12,692 nt of DNA from an uncultured SAR324 cluster bacterium (GTDB lineage Bacteria; SAR324; NAC60-12). The position numbers and the translations under genes are program-made. Under the pieces are notes generated by a model, which saw only the letters and a list, made by a program, of their open reading frames with translations, made no database searches and was not told the origin of the DNA. The stretch is taken from NCBI GenBank assembly GCA_902513935.1, contig CABXOR010000047.1:1-12692 (forward strand), given 5' to 3'. Below, one piece after another: positions 5,564 through 12,692 of the stretch; positions within the stretch are counted from its first letter, which is position 1; each line of letters starts with the position of its first letter.

Positions 5564-7981
5564 TCATTTAGGTTGTATTGTCCCAAAACAACATGCTAGC
5601 GGACTGAGTAACATTGTAAAACCAATCCCTAGTGTGATCGTGAGTCCTACTGAAGCCAGTGCTGGAGTTTGGCTGAGAAAGAGAAGTCCAAATGAAAGAA
5701 GTGTAGTGATGGCGGAGAGCAAAATGGCTAGAGCAGTTTTTTCGGCGGCATGTTGGCTTTCTGCAAAAAAAATCGTGTAATCAACACCAATTCCTAAAAT
5801 CAGGATCGAAGACACGATATTGAAAAAGTTTAAGTTTTGACCGCTTAAAGACAAAATTGCAAAGGTCAAAAGAGTGGCTAAAGCTGGAGGCGCAAGTATT
5901 TGCAATGCTTTTCGTATGCGGTATTTCCATAGCAAGAATATAAAAATCACCCCATACGCAAGAGCGACTAAACCCTCTGTCTCCTCCCGGTAAAGCGTAA
6001 ACAAAGCCGAAATACGCTCCACTTGATTCACATATTCTACCCCGGACATCTCCTCGAACATCTGAGCCAAAACTTCCGGATCGTGCTCTCTTCCCAACAT
6101 AATCAGTGAAACCTGCTCTTGTCCGATTTGACCTAGCCATAGATGACGAAATGGTTTCGAGACAGGACTTTCCAACCATTGTTTCACCGTGAAAGACAGC
6201 TTAGGACGAGCAACGTATCGAAGCAAACGGTTTCCGGATTCCGCTTCAAACCCAATCGCTGTCAGCCCTTGCTGTATTGTTTCTGAGTCGTCCAAAAAAA
6301 TCCCCCGGCTTAGCATAAAATTTTCAGACTGTGTTTTGGCGGAAGGTAATAAAGTAGCCAGAGACTGATAAAAAAAACGGTTGTTGGTGGCGGCAAAAGC
6401 TTGTAAGAGTTGCGTTGCATTTTCCTGACGTTGTAGTAGTTCTTCCTCCGTCACCCCCCTCACAACTATGAAATGGCTCATATCCAGCCCGCCAATCAAG
6501 TCATGGATTTTCTTGTCCTCCGTTTTCAATTCCGGCGAAAGGTGTTCTAGCGCACGGATGTTGTCGTCGTATTGTACCGTCCAAAGGCTCAACACGCATC
6601 CCACTCCCACAAGGACCATTCCGAGCAAAATAGTAGGATGATGAGACGGTTTCCCCCAAAAGTATAAAAACCACTTGGCGGGTAGCAAAGTGATCGGTGG
6701 TGAAGCAAAATTTGTAGGTTTCCGCAAGAACAATGGAAACCAGCAAACGACCGTACCATAAGCCCCTAGCAGGCCTACTGAAGAAAAAACGGCAATTTGC
6801 CGCAATGCCGGAAATGGTGTCAGATAAAACCCTGCATAGCCCAGAATGCTTGTAATGACTCCCATTGTTATTGCTGGGAAAATAGCTCTCAAGCCAGCCC
6901 AAGCATTCCAGCTATCATTGGCCAAGCGATGTTTAACCAAATAATGGAAAGCGTAATCAATGCTCACTCCAATCAAACTCGCGCCAAAAACAAGAGTCAG
7001 TAAATGCAGCTTTGGAAACACGAACGAACAAACGGTAAACGCCGCAAGAATTCCCACAAATATTGGAAGTAGCACTGCAATAATTTGGCGAAAACTACCG
7101 AAGGTAATAATCATCAAAATTAAAATCCCAATCAACGATCCGAAACCAATGGTTGAGACTTCTTGTTGTGCCCTTAATGCACCTGCTGACGCAAAACGCA
7201 AAAATCCAGTATACAAAATCTTTGTTCCGGATGATACTGACTCGATTTCATCAATTACGTCAGTGATGTGATTAATCACTTGAGGTTGTTGACTAATGTT
7301 GAATGGGTCGTGCCGAAGAGTAACATTGACCAGAATGTAACTCATCTCTCCCTCACGCACAGTCAACATTCCATCGATCACCTCCAACTTTCCCGGAGGC
7401 TGGGGGAGCGATTGTAAAAATGAGGGAAATAATAACAAGGGGTCTTCGGAAAGTAGCTGTGTGGTATAGAGCGAAATCGGTGAGAATAACTGCTGTTGCA
7501 ACCGGAGGAGCAACGCTTGCGGTGCTTCTGTCTGATTGAGTATTTTTCGGGTTTCCGCTGATATAATTTGGTAACGATACGGGAAATAAAAGTCATACCA
7601 TGCTTTCCAGGTTTGCGGATTGACTTCCGATTGAACGTAGTTGAAATGTCCGGATTGTCTAAATCTTTCTGCTAGCTCCAAGGCAGCTTTTCTAGCAGAA
7701 GTTTTGTTTTTATGTCCAATCAAAAAAAACAAATTCTGGCTAACTTGTTTGGAAAAACTTTCCACCGATTTTTGCAACAAAACCTCTTGTTCTAAAGAAG
7801 GGAGTAACGACATTAAATTCGTCTCAATTTGAATGCCTCGATGGAAAGTCATCCCACTTGCCATCAAAAAACCCATTACAAGGAATAGCCAAAAAGAAGG
7901 TAGAATTCTCTGAAAGGGGAAACTATTGGAAGAGCTTTTGTTCAGATTCGGAGAGGGGTTGGGAGGAGTAGCGTGCGTCAT
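5564..7981 (-). CDS. MMPL/RND-family exporter of the aryl polyene locus
   Basis: This inner-membrane transporter has about 805 residues. Numbering is from the TTG at 7990; I place the start at the ATG at 7981, residue 4. It has the two-fold MMPL layout: helix 1 at about 29-47, a large periplasmic loop to about 275, five helices to about 422, helix 7 at about 452-470, a second periplasmic loop to about 672, then five more helices. The paired Asp-Tyr motifs within helices, GVSIDYAFHY (Asp345) and GIGVDYTIFF (Asp737), match the proton-relay positions of MmpL3-like proteins. Exporters of this kind are standard in aryl polyene and xanthomonadin clusters, beside a LolA-like gene, and are thought to move the lipid-linked pigment across or out of the inner membrane. 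The start lies inside the end of the LolA-like gene (59-base overlap). It is the last gene of the operon. Confidence 0.88.
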   Translation of the reverse strand: MTHATPPNPSPNLNKSSSNSFPFQRILPSFWLFLVMGFLMASGMTFHRGIQIETNLMSLLPSLEQEVLLQKSVESFSKQVSQNLFFLIGHKNKTSARKAALELAERFRQSGHFNYVQSEVNPQTWKAWYDFYFPYRYQIISAETRKILNQTEAPQALLLRLQQQLFSPISLYTTQLLSEDPLLLFPSFLQSLPQPPGKLEVIDGMLTVREGEMSYILVNVTLRHDPFNISQQPQVINHITDVIDEIESVSSGTKILYTGFLRFASAGALRAQQEVSTIGFGSLIGILILMIITFGSFRQIIAVLLPIFVGILAAFTVCSFVFPKLHLLTLVFGASLIGVSIDYAFHYLVKHRLANDSWNAWAGLRAIFPAITMGVITSILGYAGFYLTPFPALRQIAVFSSVGLLGAYGTVVCWFPLFLRKPTNFASPPITLLPAKWFLYFWGKPSHHPTILLGMVLVGVGCVLSLWTVQYDDNIRALEHLSPELKTEDKKIHDLIGGLDMSHFIVVRGVTEEELLQRQENATQLLQAFAATNNRFFYQSLATLLPSAKTQSENFMLSRGIFLDDSETIQQGLTAIGFEAESGNRLLRYVARPKLSFTVKQWLESPVSKPFRHLWLGQIGQEQVSLIMLGREHDPEVLAQMFEEMSGVEYVNQVERISALFTLYREETEGLVALAYGVIFIFLLWKYRIRKALQILAPPALATLLTFAILSLSGQNLNFFNIVSSILILGIGVDYTIFFAESQHAAEKTALAILLSAITTLLSFGLLFLSQTPALASVGLTITLGIGFTMLLSPLACCFGTIQPK

Positions 7982-8579
7982 GAAATTCAATTTTAGTAAA
8001 ATCGCCGTTCACTTCCTGAATCAAAAAAAAGCGTAATTGAGCAGGATATTTTCCGGTAAGCTGCATATTTAGGATCAGATTTTTGAGCCGCCCTTTTGGG
8101 CTCAAGCCGATATTCCAAGCATTTTCTCTTTTCAAAAATGAAAGGGTGAAATATTCTCGTAGTTCCTCAAATTTTCCAGAAAAAACCAATAGAAACGCCT
8201 TCAAATAGGCTTGAATTTGTGCTTTTGCACTGGCAGGCGTCTCAGAAATCCAATTCCCATCTTTACGTTGAAAGTAACCCCTGGAAGTAATGAGAATTTC
8301 AGTATCAAAAGGCGATTCAATTTTCCAGTAAACACCGTATTCCGGAGCAGAGACAAAAAGCCCTTTGGTGACCAGACGGTGTATCAAAACACTTATTTTT
8401 TTTGTTTGAACAAAACGTGAACGAATACTCTGTAAACGTTCAAAACGGTCGCTCAGTTTTTTTAGTTCCAGAGGAAATTTGTTTTCCGGAATGGGATGAT
8501 CGAAAACGTTTTCTGTGGCAAAAACTGACGTAGCGACACCAAACATCACCACAAAAAATACTATAAAAATAACTCGCAT
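7923..8579 (-). CDS. LolA-like outer membrane lipoprotein carrier protein
   Basis: This periplasmic protein has about 218 residues. I chose the ATG at 8579 over an upstream GTG (8621) because it gives a clean signal peptide (MRVIFIVFFVVMFGVATSVF, Ala21, cleavage before TEN) with AAGG a few bases upstream. The mature part shows LolA-type features: RFERLQSIRSRFVQTKKISV, a GLFVSAPEYGVYWKIESPFDT strand pair, and later LNMQLTGKYPAQLRF and FTKIEFHDARY strands. LolA folds bind acyl chains in a half-barrel. Cluster-borne paralogues in aryl polyene loci are believed to ferry the lipid-anchored product, or to support the MMPL exporter, rather than carry general lipoproteins. It overlaps the thioesterase gene by 19 bases and the exporter gene by 59. 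Confidence 0.82.
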   Translation of the reverse strand: MRVIFIVFFVVMFGVATSVFATENVFDHPIPENKFPLELKKLSDRFERLQSIRSRFVQTKKISVLIHRLVTKGLFVSAPEYGVYWKIESPFDTEILITSRGYFQRKDGNWISETPASAKAQIQAYLKAFLLVFSGKFEELREYFTLSFLKRENAWNIGLSPKGRLKNLILNMQLTGKYPAQLRFFLIQEVNGDFTKIEFHDARYSSQPLSESEQKLFQ

Positions 8580-8986
8580 TCTTCGACCTTTTTCAGCAAA
8601 ATCTTGGGTGACACAAAACACATTTCGTTGTTTTTCATGTCAACAGCAACCTGTGTAGTGTGACCTGTGGCGAGCTTTTCATCTGTTTTTGCATCAGAAA
8701 TCCGGTAGATTATTTTCAAACGATTTTCATATTCCTGAATTATTGCGCTGACTTGAATCAACTGATTATAAAGAATTGGTTGGACATATTTGCAAGAAGT
8801 TTCAATAATCGGCCAACTGTATCCGGAATCCTTCATTTGCAGCACATCATAATCAATGGACTGAAATAATTTAGTACGGGCTACTTCGAAATATTTATAA
8901 TAATGTCCGTGCCAAACATAGTGCATGGCATCCACGTCATGAAATGGTACTTGAATTTCGACTTCTGCTTTCAACTCAGTCCTCAT
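8561..8986 (-). CDS. Hotdog acyl-CoA/ACP thioesterase, 4HBT family
   Basis: This protein has about 141 residues from the ATG at 8986; a TTG at 9010 would add eight residues and overlap the lyase more. It shows the 4-hydroxybenzoyl-CoA thioesterase/YbgC signature: PFHDVDAMHYVWHGHYYKYF followed by EVAR, with the second Asp of HDVD as catalytic acid and the V-x-H/G-x-Y strand following. The length is typical of one hotdog domain. In aryl polyene loci such enzymes are thought to release or edit acyl-ACP intermediates. Overlaps of about 11 bases with the lyase and 19 with the LolA-like gene imply coupled translation. Confidence 0.85.
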   Translation of the reverse strand: MRTELKAEVEIQVPFHDVDAMHYVWHGHYYKYFEVARTKLFQSIDYDVLQMKDSGYSWPIIETSCKYVQPILYNQLIQVSAIIQEYENRLKIIYRISDAKTDEKLATGHTTQVAVDMKNNEMCFVSPKILLKKVEECELFL

Positions 8987-10580
8987 ACAACGCCCAAGCT
9001 TTTTCCGCAATCAGCGACTTAATTTGACGCAACGTCTGTTCTAAGGGACGATCTTCTTCAACAAAATCACATTCACCACGAATCGCATCCAAAGTTTCCC
9101 GAATTTGTGGTGTCAAATGATGATGTTCAAGGTCTCCGTTTCGTATGCGGATTTCCAAGCCTTGCCTGGCGGCCAGCAAAACCGCTCCAGCGACTTGTTC
9201 TGTCAATTCCAAGACTCGCAGGCAATCCCGTGCAGCAATGGTTCCCATGCTGACTTTGTCTTGATTGTGACACTCGGTTGAACGGGAAAAAACACTGGCT
9301 GGCATCGTGTTTTTTAAAGCTTCAGCAGTCCAGGCGGCAGTGCCGATTTCCATGGCTTTGAATCCGTGACTGATGCATAGCCGTTCTTCAGTTGCTCCAG
9401 ACAAATTGGCAGGAAGCCCGCGATTATTTTTTGGATCCATCATAAACGCCATTTGTCGATCCAGCAAGTCTGCCACATTGGCCACAGAGTTTTTTAAGCC
9501 ATCCATTGCAAAAGCGATATGACCTCCATAAAAATTACCGCCGTGTAAAAAATCCTCCTGTTCTGCGTCCACCAAGGGATTGTCGTTAGCACTGTTTAAT
9601 TCTGTTTCAATCCATTCCTTCATCCACGGCAATGCATCCGCCAAAACGCCTATAACATGTGGAGCACAGCGGAGTGAGTAACGGTCTTGCAAATGATGAT
9701 TTAAAGCCTTTGAATCTGCGGAATGGTAGCCCAGATCCTCCCGGATGTATGTGGCAATCAGTGATTGTCCTGTATGGGGTTTGTATGCAAAAATGCGTTC
9801 GTCATAATGTGACTTGTTGCCCCCCAATACTTCTACCACCATTGCTGTAATTCTGCTGGCCAAGCGAGACAAATACTCTGCCCGTTGATAGGCAAAGCAG
9901 GCGATTGCAGTCATCACTGAAGTTCCGTTCATAACCGCTAAACCTTCTTTGGGCATTAGCGTCAAAGGTTGAATGTCCAACTCCTTAAAAACTTCTGAGG
10001 TTTGCCTGCGTTTCCCTTGATAAAAAACATCTCGCTCACCGATCAAAACCGCAGCAACGTAGGAAAGCGGTGTCAAGTCCCCACTTGCGCCTACTGAGCC
10101 TTCTTCTGGGATCACCGGAATAATTGAATGGTTGATCAGTTCCCGCATCAAATCCAGCAAATCCATACGAACCCCCGAATGTCCGTAGGCCAAGGAATTC
10201 AGCCTCACCACCATTACTGCTTTTGCAAGTGGTTCAGGTAAAATTTTACCCATTCCGCAACCATGAAAACGAACTAAATATTTTGACAGATCCAGCATCA
10301 GTTCCTGTGGAACTACACGGGTTCCGGATTGTCCATAGCCTGTGGTCACACCGTAAATTTCGCGATGTTCTTTCAAAGCCCGATCTACGAATTCTGCACC
10401 AGCCCGAATTTTGCGATTCCATTCCGGATCTTTCGAAAATTTTACTGGAACTGCATCACGAGCAGCAAGTAAGACCTCTTCTATTTCCAGAGTACGACCA
10501 CCGATGACCACATTTTTGTGCAGAGATTCAGAACCTTTCAAAGCTAAACTCGTCTCGATGTTTTGGATGAACGGGACCAA
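8976..10580 (-). CDS. MIO-type aromatic amino acid ammonia-lyase (PAL/TAL/HAL family)
   Basis: This cytoplasmic enzyme has up to 534 residues and eliminates ammonia from an aromatic amino acid to give an aryl acrylate. The self-made MIO cofactor triad is Ala165-Ser166-Gly167 in EEGSVGASGDLTPLSYVA. The loop Tyr (YGVTTGYG, Tyr76), QDRYSLR (298-304) and NSANDNP (329-335) are all in place. Substrate-side residues argue against histidine: Phe105-His106 sits where histidase has Ser-His, tyrosine lyases His-Leu and plant PAL Phe-Leu, and the late motif is HNQDKVSMG (PAL/TAL-like) rather than histidase NQEDHVSM. In this setting it most likely supplies cinnamate or 4-coumarate as polyene starter. No hut genes are nearby. 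The start is uncertain: TTG at 10580 overlaps the acyltransferase by 37 bases, TTG at 10541 lies just after its stop, and GTG at 10511 is also possible. Confidence 0.9.
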   Translation of the reverse strand: MVPFIQNIETSLALKGSESLHKNVVIGGRTLEIEEVLLAARDAVPVKFSKDPEWNRKIRAGAEFVDRALKEHREIYGVTTGYGQSGTRVVPQELMLDLSKYLVRFHGCGMGKILPEPLAKAVMVVRLNSLAYGHSGVRMDLLDLMRELINHSIIPVIPEEGSVGASGDLTPLSYVAAVLIGERDVFYQGKRRQTSEVFKELDIQPLTLMPKEGLAVMNGTSVMTAIACFAYQRAEYLSRLASRITAMVVEVLGGNKSHYDERIFAYKPHTGQSLIATYIREDLGYHSADSKALNHHLQDRYSLRCAPHVIGVLADALPWMKEWIETELNSANDNPLVDAEQEDFLHGGNFYGGHIAFAMDGLKNSVANVADLLDRQMAFMMDPKNNRGLPANLSGATEERLCISHGFKAMEIGTAAWTAEALKNTMPASVFSRSTECHNQDKVSMGTIAARDCLRVLELTEQVAGAVLLAARQGLEIRIRNGDLEHHHLTPQIRETLDAIRGECDFVEEDRPLEQTLRQIKSLIAEKAWALYED

Positions 10581-11527
10581 AATTCATAAAAATTAAACCA
10601 ATGGTGCGGAAAGCGGCAACAATATTTTTCCAGATTTAGAGCATAACTGCAGATCCAATCATGTAGTTTTGTTTCGCGTTGTTTGCCGGGAAGTGTGATT
10701 TTGTCCGCAAATGGTTCTATAAAGACATCGTAGCGATTCCGTTCTGCTCTGACACAAAATATCGTATAAACGGGACACCCCAACAAAGAGGCAAGAATCC
10801 ACGGCCCTTGAGGAAAAGGGGCCAAATCACCCAGAAACGGAACTTCAATCACACGCTCCGGAGAACCTTCAGTAACACGATCGGCCACTAAACCGAGAGC
10901 ATTGCCTTCATCGATCAAATTTTTCAGTTTAAGTATAGTCAATATATCAATGTTTTGGATGGGTACTACATCTTTCAAAGCATCCGGATTGACGATGTTC
11001 AGAACTTTCATAAAATTGTCGGAGTTTTTAGTATACACTAACGCTTTGATTTCTTTTTCAGTTTCAGTTTTTGCTGCCACCCGTAAAGCGTCCAAATTGC
11101 CGATGTGGGCACTCATCAAGACGGCACCATCCTGTTCTTGCAGGCAATCGAAATGCTGCAGACCGTGCCAGGTCACATTAGCAGTCCAACTGGTTCCGCC
11201 CCAAACTTCGATACGATCGACCATTGAACAACCAAAGTTGTAAAATCTTTGGTAATCATCCCAAATTCCAGGTGGATGTGATAAAACGGAGTTGTTTACA
11301 GAACTTCCGGCATGACGATAAATACGCTCGAAATACTCTCGCGAAAGCAAACGTCCCGCACGGTCAGTCAGGAAAAAAAAAGTAACTACTGGATACAACA
11401 AAACACTTGTCAGGAACTTTCCACAAATCCTGTAGAAGAGCATCATGAAACGTAACCCCCACTCACCTCCGCGCTCAGATCGCAAGTACCATGGAGAACT
11501 ATTGTCTGATATTGCGTTTGATTGCAT
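10544..11527 (-). CDS. LpxL/HtrB-type lipid acyltransferase
   Basis: This 327-residue protein is membrane-anchored by a hydrophobic segment at about 27-53 and carries the lysophospholipid/Kdo2-lipid A acyltransferase domain. The catalytic HX4D motif is His141-Asp146 in MSAHIGNLDALR. The substrate-loop region VADRVTEGSPERVIEVPFLG (about 218-237) and the FPQGPWILASLLGCPVY segment match the family, and the HWFNFYEFW end is typical of cluster-borne members. In aryl polyene loci this enzyme is proposed to acylate or anchor the polyene on a lipid or glycolipid. The gene overlaps the glycosyltransferase by 29 bases and has no strong ribosome binding site, which suggests translational coupling. In some loci glycosyltransferase and acyltransferase form one fused protein; here they are separate. 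Confidence 0.85.
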   Translation of the reverse strand: MQSNAISDNSSPWYLRSERGGEWGLRFMMLFYRICGKFLTSVLLYPVVTFFFLTDRAGRLLSREYFERIYRHAGSSVNNSVLSHPPGIWDDYQRFYNFGCSMVDRIEVWGGTSWTANVTWHGLQHFDCLQEQDGAVLMSAHIGNLDALRVAAKTETEKEIKALVYTKNSDNFMKVLNIVNPDALKDVVPIQNIDILTILKLKNLIDEGNALGLVADRVTEGSPERVIEVPFLGDLAPFPQGPWILASLLGCPVYTIFCVRAERNRYDVFIEPFADKITLPGKQRETKLHDWICSYALNLEKYCCRFPHHWFNFYEFWSRSSKTSRRV

Positions 11528-12254
11528 TCCAAATGAGTTGTGGTGAGCGCCGTAATGCTTCCAGTAAGAGAGAAACGTGCAGCGAAATCATTAAAACATT
11601 ATCACGAAAAAAGTGAAAATGGGAAAGTCCTTCATCATCATAGCGAACTGGTGTTTCAATATTGATAACCGGGACTCTTTCCCAATACATTCGCACAGCG
11701 ATTTCCGGATCAAAATCCATGCGTTCCCGGAGTTGCACTTGCTCCGAAATTGCATGGAATGCTGACAAAGGATACACTCGAAAACCGCACAAAGTATCCT
11801 TGATCTCAAAAGAAACCGTTTCCAGCCACACAAAAAATTGTGTAATTTTACGTCCATACACCCGAGATTTTGGTGCGGATTTGTCAAAATAAGGTTGCCC
11901 CAACACCAAGGACTCAGGCTGATTTTTTGCAGCCTCCAGAAATTTTTCAGCATCTGAGGCAAGATGTTGTCCGTCTGCATCCACTTGTAATGCATGTGTA
12001 AATCCTTTTTTATAGGCCGTCAATAATCCCGTAGTAACTGCAGCGCCTTTTCCACCATTTTCAGTACGGTTCAGAATTTCCACATTGCTATCTGCTTGCT
12101 CTAATTCTGCTAATGTTTTTTGGGTTTCGACATTGCTGGCATCATCCACGATCAAGTATGGAATTTTCAAATGTGCCAACGAAGCAACCACATCAGAAAT
12201 GCTCTTCTTGTGGTTATAAATCGGGATCACCACACAAGGATGAAACTCAGCCAT
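11499..12254 (-). CDS. Family 2 glycosyltransferase (DPM synthase-like)
   Basis: This GT-A fold protein has about 251 residues. Motifs run in order: VVIPIYNH near the N-terminus, IVDDAS for nucleotide binding, NGGKGAA, DADGQH as the DxD metal/sugar-nucleotide site, and later LCGFRVYP and MDFDPEIAVRMYW, as in dolichyl-phosphate mannose synthase-like enzymes. There is no membrane domain, only an amphipathic C-terminal tail. I prefer the ATG at 12254 to the GTG at 12260 because AGGTGAG sits at proper distance before it. The GTG directly abuts the dehydratase stop codon. The likely role is transfer of a sugar to the lipid anchor or polyene in partnership with the acyltransferase; donor and acceptor are unknown. 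Confidence 0.87.
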   Translation of the reverse strand: MAEFHPCVVIPIYNHKKSISDVVASLAHLKIPYLIVDDASNVETQKTLAELEQADSNVEILNRTENGGKGAAVTTGLLTAYKKGFTHALQVDADGQHLASDAEKFLEAAKNQPESLVLGQPYFDKSAPKSRVYGRKITQFFVWLETVSFEIKDTLCGFRVYPLSAFHAISEQVQLRERMDFDPEIAVRMYWERVPVINIETPVRYDDEGLSHFHFFRDNVLMISLHVSLLLEALRRSPQLIWNAIKRNIRQ

Positions 12255-12260
12255 GCCCAC

Positions 12261-12635
12261 TCACCTAATCACAAACCGACCTGAAGTCAGTTTCCAGTCT
12301 TCAGTGTACAAACTAAAATTGGCTCGGCCTTTTTCAGAAGAGTATTCCAACTCCATCCAGCACGTGTCATTTGGGCGAAGCGGCTTGAAAAATTTTAAAA
12401 CTTCAATTCGCTCAATGCAAAAGTTTTTACCGGGCATCAAGTGTTGCAAGAAAGTAGCGGCCCAGTCAATTTGAGTCACTCCGGGGACCACCGGAAATTG
12501 ATCAAAATGTCCATCTAAATAAATCAAATCTTCCGGAATATACAGCTTCATTGTAAGCCTTTTTCCCGGAGTTTCTGGTTCAGAAGACAAGGTTTCAACT
12601 TTTTCCAATATTTCAGGACTTCGGACTTCGTTCAA
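12261..12635 (-). CDS. apeI: ApeI-like 3-hydroxyacyl-ACP dehydratase
   Basis: This single-hotdog dehydratase of the FabZ type has 124 residues. The segment YLDGHFDQFPVVPGVTQIDW holds the catalytic His (His43) and the PGV turn. FabZ's usual partner acid is not obvious: VPGVTQID replaces the PGVLQIEA-type helix, with Asp57 near the position of FabZ's Glu. This variant is characteristic of ApeI-type proteins. In aryl polyene synthesis, ApeI dehydrates the growing 3-hydroxyacyl-ACP. The start is TTG at 12635 with AAGG seven bases upstream; a TAA two codons earlier rules out a longer protein. Its TTG overlaps the TGA of the upstream gene (TTGA), and its stop abuts the glycosyltransferase. The gene symbol is given by resemblance and context. 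Confidence 0.8.
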   Translation of the reverse strand: MNEVRSPEILEKVETLSSEPETPGKRLTMKLYIPEDLIYLDGHFDQFPVVPGVTQIDWAATFLQHLMPGKNFCIERIEVLKFFKPLRPNDTCWMELEYSSEKGRANFSLYTEDWKLTSGRFVIR

Positions 12636-12692
12636 TTTTTACCTTTTTGCTTTGTCATCACGTCCCGCAAATCAGACAAGGTCGTTTTTCCT
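12632..12692 (-). CDS. C-terminal end of upstream gene, probably AMP-forming acyl ligase
   Basis: Only 19 codons and the stop are visible: GKTTLSDLRDVMTKQKGKN. The initial Gly-Lys followed by a Leu-rich helix resembles the end of adenylate-forming enzymes, where the catalytic lysine sits in a conserved GK near the C-terminus. In aryl polyene loci an ApeH-like ligase that activates the aryl starter precedes the dehydratase gene, so position and sequence agree. The stop codon overlaps the dehydratase start. Identity is an inference from a very short tail. Confidence 0.5.
   Translation of the reverse strand, partial: GKTTLSDLRDVMTKQKGKN

Noticed and set aside
5781..6902. Minus-strand open frames at 5781-6179 and 6501-6902
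   Set aside because: They lie inside the MMPL exporter gene in another frame and their translations show no domain; they are shadows of the real gene.
8976..10580. Histidase of a histidine utilisation operon
   Set aside because: Active-site residues are aromatic-lyase-like and the neighbours belong to an aryl polyene locus, with no other hut genes.
1..12692. tRNA, rRNA, transposase or integrase genes
   Set aside because: None of the translations or intergenic stretches shows such a gene; mobility is suggested only by the small repeats.

Overview
The window joins two unlike halves. Positions 1 to about 5360 are AT-rich and hold unrelated small or hypothetical genes, mostly on the + strand, separated by intergenic repeats. 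Positions 5564 to 12692 hold one tightly packed minus-strand operon. The operon is recognisable as part of an aryl polyene / flexirubin-type pigment biosynthesis locus. Its LolA-like protein, LpxL-type acyltransferase and MMPL exporter, plus a lipobox protein nearby, point to a Gram-negative bacterium of moderate to low GC. The TolB-like/TPR protein, the MORN protein and the AT-rich spacers would suit a marine deltaproteobacterial or SAR324-like lineage, but that is only a guess.

Left half. The window opens inside a large + strand gene with a TolB-like domain followed by TPRs, as found in class III adenylate cyclase-like or CadC-like regulators. Next come a polytopic permease-like protein (1537-2853), a secreted MORN-repeat protein with a GTG start (3091-3432), the collapsed remnant of a second MORN unit (about 3432-3636), a six-helix membrane protein (3623-4219), a 24-codon orphan frame (4229-4303), a four-helix membrane protein (4452-4850) and, on the minus strand, a short lipoprotein (5112-5360). 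A repeat containing CCCCCACTAATTCTTCACA follows three of the genes (1322, 2962, 4297), and a decayed version starts at the MORN stop codon. About 20 to 45 bases after each copy lies TTGTAA, and in the best copies a TATATA follows 17 bp later, so the repeat often precedes a promoter-like sequence. The 97 bp covering promoter, leader and start of the MORN gene recur 464 bp downstream with three mismatches.

Right half, in transcription order (right to left): the last 19 codons of a probable AMP-forming ligase; an ApeI-like hotdog dehydratase; a family 2 glycosyltransferase; an LpxL/HtrB-type acyltransferase; a MIO-type aromatic amino acid ammonia-lyase; a hotdog acyl-CoA/ACP thioesterase; a LolA-like periplasmic protein; and an MMPL-family exporter. 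Junctions overlap or abut, which implies one transcript with coupled translation. By family knowledge, the lyase makes an aryl acid starter, the ligase loads it, FAS/PKS-like enzymes including the dehydratase build the conjugated polyene, the acyltransferase and glycosyltransferase attach it to a lipid anchor, and the LolA-like and MMPL proteins move the product to the outer membrane. The ketosynthases, ketoreductase and acyl carrier proteins are not in the window and are expected beyond its right edge.

The most useful observations are the repeat family with associated promoter, the tandem MORN duplication whose second copy collapsed and may now drive a membrane protein, the aromatic-type active site of the lyase, the separate overlapping glycosyltransferase and acyltransferase genes, and an unusual abundance of the palindrome TCCGGA in the right half. 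I did not find a clearly new biological system.
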